NCBI GenBank assembly: GCA_001931905.2
Contig: MSJI02000622.1
Coordinates: 1 to 64,000, forward strand
Reading direction: 5' to 3'
From: Cladosporium sp. IMV 00045
Lineage: Eukaryota > Ascomycota > Dothideomycetes > Cladosporiales > Cladosporiaceae
DNA: 64,000 bases
In this document: in pieces, positions 55,869 through 64,000 of the stretch
Layout of the letters: each line of letters starts with the position of its first letter
Numbering within the stretch: the stretch's first letter is position 1
Position numbers and translations under genes: made by a program
The notes under the pieces: generated by a model
Seen by the model: the letters and a program-made list of their open reading frames with translations, nothing else
Told to the model about the DNA's origin: nothing
Database searches by the model: none

Positions 55869-56328
55869 CTCAGAGTGAGTGCGAGGTCTGCATATCAGAC
55901 CTGTTTTAGCTCGTCGGGCTTATCATGTCAGCATCCCACGGTGGCCGGTGGCATTGTCCGTGCTGTGTCACGTCGTTGTGTCACCGTTTTTCTGAGTCGA
56001 CGTTGGGATCGTGTTGTCTCCCCACGTTATTTTTTTCCACGGCCCGGCTTTCTGATTGGTCCAGCCCCAGTACCGAAGGCATATCGAGGGTCAAACGTTT
56101 ACGAGGATGGCAAATGCATTGAATGACGACAATTTGTGACCGCAAGCAATAAGATTATCATGATTTCGTATAGAAAATCGTAAGTTCGAATCACTGATAG
56201 CTAGTGAATATAAACGACGAAGCTGGCAGCAGATATCTACACGCAATATGTTCCTACTTCTATTACTGTCATGAAATGCTCCTCATGTCTGTCTATGATT
56301 TATATGTCTAATCCAAGATTGTGAACGT
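55869..56328. other. Spacer between the two transporter genes
   Basis: A 460-base region 5' of the first and 3' of the second transporter. It holds one TGATAA (minus strand, near 56155-56160). No gene. Confidence 0.45.
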
Positions 56329-58340
56329 CTAGTGCGAGAATCTGACGTTGAGTCGCTTGCTACCGGTATCGGCGGTGGTGGCAAGATAATGTTCTTGCTC
56401 CTGTTATTGAGGTCAGCCAATGTGCAACCATCTAGAACATATGACAGAACACTTACATCTTTTGTCATATTATCCCATTTCTGAGCCTTGGTCTTATTGC
56501 GCCACATGTAGTACCCTTTGCCCAGGAGGTAGATGCAAACGTTCATGCAGCAGATGGCGATCAAAACGCGGTTACCACGTCGATAGACAGGTCGATCGTC
56601 CTCTCTGTAGATATTCGCGTAAATGACGCGAGAAAGTTGAACCAGCATATTGTACAAGGCTGTGCTGATTGCTCGCGTCCGCACTGCATTGGAGTTACGC
56701 GAAGCCCAACTGACGTGGATCGCATGAGGCGACGGGTAAGAGAGGAGCACAGTGGTGACAGCAAACGTGTTCCAGACGTTTCCTCCTGGGATGTCGTTGC
56801 TGAATGATCCTGCAGGAAGATGGTACAAGGCAATCAAGCAGGGGAGGACCCAAAGCTGCGTCATTATACCGCAGAATGCGCGCTGATTCCAGCGTTCCGA
56901 CAGATAGGTCATTCCGACGATCGTAACTGCCGCTCCAGCCTGTGCTGGGATGGTGAGCAAATTGGTTTGGAATGTGTCGAATCCGGCCGCTCTCAAAGTC
57001 AATGTGAGGTAGTTGTCCGGAGGACCTGGTGGAATCTCCCAAACCAAAGCAAATGCGTAGATTGGCCACAAATCGAAATCACATAAAGATTTCCAAAGCA
57101 ATTTGAGGGTGATTGCTTGTCGATTGTGCATATCACCCTTTGTCGGATCATCCCTAATGATGCGGTTGACCAAAATCTTTTCTTCCCGCTCGTTGAACCA
57201 TCCGTTCGGGCGATGCCATTTCTTGGTCTGTGTTGGCGATGGGACCATCATGAACCATGACCAAGTGCCAATGGTTAGCATAATGCAGCCCTCAATCAAG
57301 AACAGCCATCGCCACCCTGGACGACCATGCAAGCCTCTCATTCGAAGGATGCCAAACGCCAGGATTGGCGCGATAATATCAGTCACGCGACGCACAGCCC
57401 AGAAGAGTGCAAGGCGAAAGGGCAGCTCGGAGGACTTCAGAAAATAAGTGAGGTAAAGAACGACATCAGGTATGAAGCCTCCCTGGAGCATACCGATCAA
57501 GGCTCGTGTAGCGAAGAAGGATGCACGACCACTGAGGAAGAATTGTGCGCCGCAGACAATAGACCACGCGCATGAGATGAATGGAATCCAGCGGTCGGGC
57601 CCGATCTTCTTTGAGATCATTTGCGATGGAATCTCGGCGCATAGGAAAGCAATTTGGAAGATCGTAACACCCATATTGTAATCATTAGTGTCCATTCCAA
57701 GATCGTCAAGAAATTCTGAGATTGATTGTCAGCATTGAAGTGATGGAACTTGTGCACGCACCAGGAGGTGAATGACCGGGGAAAGATGGTTTTACCGTCA
57801 CTGTTGGCTTGTGCTAGGTTGCCCCGGCCGAGGTCGAGTCCGAAGAAGGCGATGCATGCCCAGATTGTGATTTTCAAGTCGATGCGGTTGAGAACTTTCT
57901 GATTGAGTGTGAGCCGGCGGACAAGCGCGGAATATGCAAGGATTGGTCTTAAACTGATAACTTACCATCTCCTCCCTCCATGTCCATCGTTCAGCCGGAT
58001 CGAAGCGATGCAGGTTCTCGTACTTGGGGTGTGGTGCAAAGTACTTCCCAAGGCGAGGGTCGTCATAGATGGAGGGCTGCGTGGCAGTTTGATCCAACCA
58101 CTCATTGTCGTTCTTCATCCACAGTGTTGCGCCAGGGATTGTCGGTCCCTTGTCTTTCTTGAGCTCATCTTGCTTCTCTTCATTTTCATTGACGATGCGA
58201 GCTTTGAGGGTGGCGATTTCTTCTTCGGTCAATTCCTTGTCGGGTGGTGTATTGACGCCAGATGAGCTTTCATCCGTAAGGTAGATCTGTGTTGGATCAG
58301 GGGCAGCAGTACCTGCCTTGCCTTCGAGATCTCCGGCCAT
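56329..58340 (-). CDS. MFS transporter, Seo1/Dal5-like, long N-terminal tail
   Basis: The model is complement(join(56329..56400, 56457..57715, 57796..57898, 57966..58340)), 602 aa, with introns of 56-80 nt in phase. About 125 cytosolic residues (TPPDKELTEEEIATLKARIV, PHPKYENLHRFDPAERWTWR) precede the first helix (ITIWACIAFFGLDLGRGNL). The body shows FLCAEIPSQMISKKIGPDRW, GGFIPDVVLYLTYFLKSSE and GWRWLFLIEGCIM. The last exon is recovered only by splicing and ends EQEHYLATTADTGSKRLNVR, with FSH after it. The family imports nitrogenous and sulfurous small molecules in yeast. Paired GATA sites lie about 400 bases upstream (58740-58752). Confidence 0.82.
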
Positions 58341-58739
58341 TTGTTAGGGTTCGTCTTTGGATCTGCAACTCGTGGCATAACTTTCGATTCGCAAGTGCTT
58401 GCGACTTTATATATCAGAGCATTCTGCAATTTTCTTCAAGTCTCACGCCATGTAGGGTCGATCCTAACATGTTGAACCGACCCGCAGTAGCACGAAAAAG
58501 CGATTGCTTGGACATCTTGGAAGTAGCTCGGCAAATCTATGCTTTATTATCGAGAAGGTGTGGGCCCTCATCACTTAGAAGAGTTGCGGAGCCGGTGCGG
58601 ACAAAGAGAAGGCAGGCAATAGGGCTGAATGGATGCGGTAAGGCAGAGGCACGGCCTGGCTCCTCAAGTCAAAGAATAGCTGCTGTAAACTCCTACTAAT
58701 GTCAACTTCAGGCCACTTGTGAGGTTGCTCGTCGATCGA

Positions 58740-58752
58740 CTTATCTGATAAG
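58740..58752. promoter_or_regulatory. Paired GATA sites (CTTATC-T-GATAAG)
   Basis: A palindrome of two GATA cores separated by one base, about 400 bases upstream of the Seo1/Dal5-like transporter start. GATA-factor regulators of nitrogen use (AreA/Gln3 group) bind HGATAR, and paired sites are typical of their targets. Binding here is inferred from sequence alone. Confidence 0.45.
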
Positions 58753-59922
58753 AAACACCTACGTTATTCCATCTAAGCCTGTCATTATCATGCGGAAGTC
58801 AGAGGGCATGTCTAAAGCGCAACGACCACAGTGTAAGCGAGCCAGTTGATGTCAAGACAGGGGCCGCGAGAGAACGATTTCTCGGCTGAGTGGCATCCTC
58901 ATCAACCATTGCGCCATTGCAGATAACGAAGAGCTGTGGTGGACATGGTGCCTTGGTGCTGATGTGACGGCAAGGACAAGCCATCAAGCGTATCTTCCAC
59001 GCAGCGAACAATCAACACACAGACGTCAAACGGTCTCGAAGTCGCATGCTGAGAGATTTGGCATTCTTGTGCGTGGTCTTAGTCGCCTTGGGAGTAACAG
59101 CTCGCCATAAGTGCGAGTATGGTGTGATCGCTTGGCGTGAACAAACGGGAAGTTTTGGGTCGACATGGAGTAGGCGTGGTGGTGGTCAACGGCGAGGCAG
59201 CGAAGCGACCGCACGGGCGAACGGTGAGCTCATATTACCATATACTTCAGATGGATCCAGTAGCATTTGTTTGTCGCGGCATGTACTGTCGGTCAATCTT
59301 GCCCATGGCTTGGTCTTATTGTCCTTCAGTCCGACATCGTGTCCTGAACTCATGTTTTGAGCTTCACTTGTGTGCTTATTCGCATCTCATCAAGCTGTAC
59401 AAGCTGAGTTTATGGACATTGTAAGTGATGCTGTGGTATTGGCGTGTTGGCTGATGTTATTATTGTTCTGGTTTTCTCCTGACGTCTATGACGATTCCTG
59501 GAGAAAGCCAGCCTGAGAGCTGGAGAAATTCATCAGCCTCATCAAATTCACTTTAGTACAATACAACCCCTTGCGAGATACCGTTTGTGCATTTAAGACA
59601 CAAGGCTGACGAGTGCAGAATATATGCTGTTTGACATAACTGAGGTTGCCAGCAAGCTACTTGATGGAAGGGCGAGCGAACTATCGTACCCTGGACGATG
59701 GGCAACATATTGCAGCCCTAACGACGGCACAAACAAAGCAACCATGCTTTACCCCTCAGCAATCGAGACTATCTAGACCATGCAGAGCACACGAAGCCCA
59801 AGAGGCAAGTTTCAGCCACATCGGGAGCCCGTTAATTTCAACGCACCTTGGGATTAAGGTGCAGTAGGCGCAGGAGCTTCGAGTCCGTCTTTATCCCCAC
59901 CTACCTCACATAGGTAGGTAGT

Positions 59923-59939
59923 CTTATCTTCTGGATAAG
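59923..59939. promoter_or_regulatory. Paired GATA sites (CTTATC-5 nt-GATAAG) before permease
   Basis: CTTATC at 59923-59928 and GATAAG at 59934-59939 form an inverted pair 122 bases upstream of ATG 60062. The minus-strand core fits HGATAR exactly (AGATAA). This supports nitrogen control of the amino-acid permease and, by position, favours 60062 over the ATG at 59972. Confidence 0.5.
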
Positions 59940-60061
59940 CTGACTCTCCCTGAACTACCAACCACTTTCATATGTGGGAGGCTTTTCTCTCTCCTCAATT
60001 CGCTCCAGCGGAATCAGAAAGCGCGATACCACTTCTTCACCTTGCTCAGGGAGTATCAAGC

Positions 60062-61735
60062 ATGGGACCTCAAGGATCTGCCGAAAAGGACAAAGGCGCT
60101 GACGTTGCCATCGGGCCTGTTCAAGCTCGGTCTACTGATTCACCAAAGAACCCGTACAGCGATGCAACAATGGCGTTCGAGGAGGAGGCGGTTGTTGCTA
60201 ATCAAGGTCGCCTGAGGCGCCTTTTCAGTTTCGTACAATTGCTTGCCTTTGCGCTCACGTTCATGTCTAGTTGGGAGGTGGTTGCTATGTGAGAGATTGC
60301 TGAGTCTTTGCGCCGCTCCACATTTTGGCTGACTGGCAATACCAGGAATATGGGCGCCTCGTTGCTGAACGGAGGACCGCGAGCCCTCGTTTGGGGCTGC
60401 CTTCTTGTTGTTATTGGATCTCTTGCTCAAGCTCTTTCCATGGCGGAGCTAGGATCAATATTGCCAATAGCTGGAGCCCAGTACCACTGGACCGACATGC
60501 TTGCTCCAGAACGATCGAGGAGAACGATCACCTGGTTTCAAGGCTGGGTGACATGGTTCGCATGGGTTTCTGCACTTGGCGGCAGCAGTTCTAGTCTGGC
60601 ATTCAGTCTACAAGGCATCATTGCGGAGAACCTTGAAGGCTATGCCAATGCACAGCAAAGTTGGCATCTCGCTCCGATCATGATCGCTATACTGGTCACG
60701 ACAGGCCTTATCAACTCATTCGCCTTTCGCATCGTGCCATGGCTCGAGCTCGCCTCTGGTATATGTCATGTCCTCTTGTTCTTCATCTTCGTCGGTGTCT
60801 TCGCTGGCCTTGGATCCGGAAACAGTGCTGCCTTCGTCTTCACCGACAGCACAAGTTATTCTGGATGGGGAAAGTTCGTCGCTTTCAACATCGGCATGCT
60901 GGTTCCTGCTTGGGGGTTTATCGGCTTCGATGGTGTCAATCACATGTCTGAAGAAGTCCGTCGAGCCCGGCATGCAGTCCCGCGTGCCATGGTGTATACC
61001 ATCGTCATCAATGGTACTCTAGCCTTCGTCATGGCTTTAGTGATCATGTTCCAGATGGGCGACGTCACTCCATACCTGGAATCCGGCTACCCAATCATTC
61101 CCATGTTCATAGCAATAGCTGGTACCAAAGCAGCCAATGCTCTCGTTTCAGGCCTGCTCATTATTACATACTGCGTGGTGGCAGCGTCGCTGGCTTCAGT
61201 AGGTCGTATTACCTGGGCCTGGTCTCGGGATGGAGCTCTTCCAAAATACTTCGCCAAAGTCGACCCGAAACACAAAGTACCGGTTCGAGCCCTGTGGCTC
61301 CCAATCGTCATAGTATCACTACTGTCGCTCCTGAACATCGGCTCTACAGCCGCAACAGCATTCTCGGCCTTCACGTCGCTTTCCTCACTGGGTCTGTACA
61401 CCTCATATATCATTGCCATAGCATGCCTGCTGCATGCTCGATTGACTGGCCTTCTGGGCGAAACATCAACAGCACGGGTTCAATACGGCGAATGGCGTCT
61501 CCCCAAGTCCCTGGCTGTGCCCATCAACGTCTATGCTCTAGTGTGGACAATATACATCACCATCTACCTCCCCTTTCCAACAACCAATGAAGTCGATGGG
61601 ACTAACATGAACTACGCTCTTCCAATATATGCACTTGTCCTCCTTTCCGCCACGATCGGCTGGTTCGCATGGGGACGCAAGCATTGGTCTGGCTTGAATG
61701 CCTCAGCAATTGCTTTGGTCAGGAAAGAAAGCTGA
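60062..61735 (+). CDS. APC-type amino acid/GABA permease
   Basis: The model is join(60062..60288, 60346..61735), 538 aa, with a 57-nt intron in phase 2. It is a twelve-helix plasma-membrane permease of the amino acid/choline/GABA group. Helix 1 (LLAFALTFMSSWEVVAM|NMGASLLNGGPRALVWG) spans the splice site. SMAELGSILPIAGAQYHW is the conserved motif of the family, followed by FIGFDGVNHMSEEVRRARHAVP and RDGALPKYFAKVDPKHKVP. The ATG at 59972 in the same frame would add 30 residues, but lies only 33 bases from the GATA pair. All helices are intact. Substrate unknown; GABA or choline permeases are the closest in motif. Confidence 0.85.
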
Positions 61736-62003
61736 GTAGTCTAGTCAAGCTTGTCAGCCCGTTTGATGGATGGAAACGACAGTATTCAGACCGACAACAC
61801 ATTGTCAAGACTACTTTGCGTCATTGCAATATATGTTGACCGGCCATTCTTGGCACAGACGTATGTCAATAGGGCCGTCAGATCAATCGACGTTGGTGTA
61901 TCAGTTCTGCATGATCGATTTTCACCCAATGATGCGATTTTCTTCAAAAAAATAATATAATGTGTGGTGTTGCCGTCTCCTCAGCAAATCCACTTGATTT
62001 CAC

Positions 62004-62109
62004 GGTGAGATGGCCGAGCGGTCTAAGGCGCTAGCTTAAGGCAATGTCTTCGGATATTATCAACAATCGCTAGTCCGAAAGGGCGTGGGTTCGAATCCCA
62101 CTCTCATCA
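62004..62109 (+). tRNA. tRNA-Leu (anticodon AAG), intron-containing
   Basis: Acceptor GGTGAGA pairs with TCTCATC (one G-T), and the D-arm GGCCGAGCGGTCTAAGGC is of the long-arm class. The anticodon stem CTAGC/GCTAG encloses TTAAGG followed by an intron of about 26 bases (caatgtcttcggatattat...) inserted after position 37, so the anticodon is AAG. A long variable arm (TCCGAAAGGGCG) and the T-arm GTGGG-TTCGAAT-CCCAC complete a leucine tRNA. T-tracts at 62118-62121 and 62125-62129 end transcription. Confidence 0.88.
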
Positions 62110-62117
62110 ACATATTC

Positions 62118-62129
62118 TTTTGTCTTTTT
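62118..62129 (+). terminator. Pol III T-tracts after tRNA-Leu
   Basis: TTTT and TTTTT separated by three bases, starting nine bases past the tRNA discriminator base. Confidence 0.6.
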
Positions 62130-62791
62130 CAATGGGCGCTACGATGGGCTATCTGGCACCGTAGCATGGCCAGCAGAGCTATCTTTGACGGCGGATGTGA
62201 GTGGCTTCTGGCTACTACATGTAAGCTGCTAACGTTTTAGCGAATTTTGACAACGATGTTTCGTTTTCTTGTGGACGCCTGGAAGATGAAGGTGTGCCGG
62301 GTTGAGTAAACCAATGCCTCAGCACATAATGAACTAGAAGTTTTTCCTGACGATAAATTGGCTGATTCAGGAGTATTTCCTGGATCTATGGCACTGTTCA
62401 CTTTGTTGATGTCGCTTTTGGGAGAGAGGGCTCGTCTCGCATTCAGCGTGGTATGTGTAGGCTATAGGTATCTAACGAAACGGTCGCTTGAGATGCAATT
62501 TGAAAGCATGCCGAATCAAACATGGGGCGCTGAATTTTTAAGAAATCGTTTCGAAGTCATCAGGACTGGTTGATTATTCGTGAGCACGTTCAGGACAAGA
62601 TTGTCCTTTGTTGGGATGTTGTGAAGTCCGACAAGGGAGGTCTGAGCTGGCTTGGCAGCTAACGACTTCACGACGTGGATCAAACCAATCGAACGGATCT
62701 CAACATGCCAATCAAACCATGTGCCATCACCGAACAACCTACACTAGATGAAGCAACTCGTCACAGTTGTGTCCAAATCGGTACCTAGAAG
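62130..62791. other. Spacer between tRNA-Leu and GPI10
   Basis: About 660 bases. Frames at 62358-62573 and 62516-62737 show no domain. This is the GPI10 promoter region. Confidence 0.5.
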
Positions 62792-64000
62792 ATGAGCTCG
62801 CCACGAGGAGACCCTTCGGGGCTCATCGTCTTCGGACTCCTGCTCGCATTCCGCATCGTCAATGCACTGAGCATCAAGACGTTCTTCCAGCCAGACGAGT
62901 ACTTTCAATCACTCGAGCCCGCATGGCGTATTGCATTTGGCGCTGACAGCGGCGCATGGAGTACTTGGGTTTGTCATATTGAATTCTACACGTACAAAAC
63001 ACCTATCTGACTGACCCTCAGGAATGGCGCGAAGGCCTGCGTACAGCGCTACATCCTTGGATCTTCGCTTTGGTATACAAGGTCACTGATGCTATGTCGA
63101 CTCTCGAGGGCGCTGGTCGGGCCGGCAGAGCTGAACATCTGCTCATTGCTCCCAAGATTGCGCAGGCGGTTTTTGCGGCTGGCGTGGATTTCTACACGTG
63201 GAGGCTGGGTCAGACGGTTTATGGAGCAAGTAGCTCTGCAGCGACGGCAACGGTAAGTGTGGGATGGCTTTCATCGATGACATTGCGCTGATTCCCGACC
63301 CTTGTAGCTACTTCTTACGATCTTCAGCCCATGGCAGTTCTTCACGTCGACGAGGACGTTCGCGAACTCGTTTGAGACGACATTGACGGTCTTTGCTCTT
63401 TATAACTGGCCTTGGAAGTGGTTCCTGAATGCACCATCGGACGGAAGCTCGAAGAGGAATGACAAAGGTGACGCTTCAGTTGAGTACGTCAATTCTCGTG
63501 ACAAGTCTGGATACATCACTGACCTCTCGTCAGACTTAAAGACTTTCTAGAGGGCAAGAATGTTGAACCCTCAAATCCAACTACTCGAACTGAAGGCGGA
63601 TCAAATTCGAGTGCACCAAGCTGGAGGCTGCACATTGCCCTCGCAGCAGCAGCGCTGGCTTGCATTCTGCGACCGACGAACATTATCATCTGGGCTACTA
63701 TCGCCTCCGCCATTGTGATTCGTTACAGCAACGCGGCGAGGAGTTTTGTTCTCTTGCGCAATGCGGTCGTTGTTGGGTATCATCCCTCCCAGTCCCCATG
63801 ACTCCTTTCGCATAAACCTCTAACGAGCCTTCCAGCTCCATCATCCTCACAATCTCCCTCCTCGTCGACGGCCACTTCTACAACCGATGGACCATCCCAC
63901 CCCTGCGCTTCCTCTACCTAAACATCATGCAAGACCTCGCCATCTTCTACGGCCAAAACAGACCCGACTACTACTTCACGGAAGGCCTCCCCCTCCTCCT
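62792..64000 (+). CDS. GPI10: GPI mannosyltransferase 3 (GPI10/PIG-B), 5' part
   Basis: The model is join(62792..62968, 63022..63252, 63308..63483, 63534..63776, 63836..>64000), cut by the window end. It is an ER membrane GT-C enzyme that adds the third mannose to the GPI anchor precursor. The first luminal loop carries the acidic motif in [17 protein letters not shown]. Further family segments are [75 protein letters not shown] and [17 protein letters not shown] just before the edge. Four introns are all GT-AG and in phase. The remaining part lies outside the window. Confidence 0.88.

Larger units (their letters stand above)
58341..60061. other. Divergent promoter region of transporter and permease
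   Basis: About 1.7 kb between divergently read transport genes. Besides two paired GATA sites (listed separately) it contains no supported gene. Frames such as 59046-59360 lack a domain. Confidence 0.45.

Noticed and set aside
1..64000. CRISPR arrays, bacterial operons, intact transposons
   Set aside because: No spaced direct-repeat array, no transposase or integrase frame and no terminal repeat pair of element size was found.

Overview
The window is nuclear DNA of a filamentous ascomycete. Short GT-AG introns (about 45-90 nt) carry CTAAC/CTGAC-like branch sites, nuclear tRNA genes carry introns, and the gene content is fungal: QCR7, AIM34, RUD3, GPI10, BMT5, a Zn2Cys6 regulator, a GtaA-type glutaminase and Dal5-type transporters. 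Codon use and the presence of 2EXR-type families suggest a dothideomycete, but genus and species cannot be read from this sequence. About thirty loci are supported. Exon joins were derived by eye from splice signals, reading phase and family conservation.

Region 1 (1-8.4 kb): an AT-rich left edge with a perfect inverted repeat, a two-exon gene of unknown function, AIM34, and long gene-free flanks. Region 2 (8.4-24 kb): four dispersed copies of one protein family with a SAP-like helix pair followed by a 2EXR/F-box-like block. One copy is a clear pseudogene and one has a frameshift. They are interleaved with housekeeping genes: a mitochondrial NAD+ carrier, QCR7, an AlkA-type DNA glycosylase, a YCII protein and peroxisomal PCS60. 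A small protein with two U1-type zinc fingers also lies here. Region 3 (24-46.9 kb): an MHYT-domain membrane sensor, a large acidic protein of unknown function with a GC-AG intron, an ACOT-type thioesterase, BMT5, a Dal5-family transporter, tRNA-Ala(UGC), a Dabb-GFA fusion, an HchA-type DJ-1 protein, a Zn2Cys6 transcription factor, the golgin RUD3 and an NmrA-like protein.

Region 4 (47.6-61.7 kb): what looks like a nitrogen-compound scavenging neighbourhood. It holds an FAD monooxygenase pseudogene, a secreted glutaminase pseudogene, a YtcJ-like amidohydrolase with one frameshift, two Dal5/Seo1-type transporters and an amino-acid permease. Paired GATA sites precede the second transporter and the permease. 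Region 5 (61.7-64 kb): tRNA-Leu(AAG) and the 5' part of GPI10, cut by the window end.

Three conserved genes (the DNA glycosylase, PCS60, the amidohydrolase) are each broken by exactly one missing base. That pattern fits assembly error at least as well as real inactivation. The monooxygenase and glutaminase loci carry several lesions each and look like real relics.
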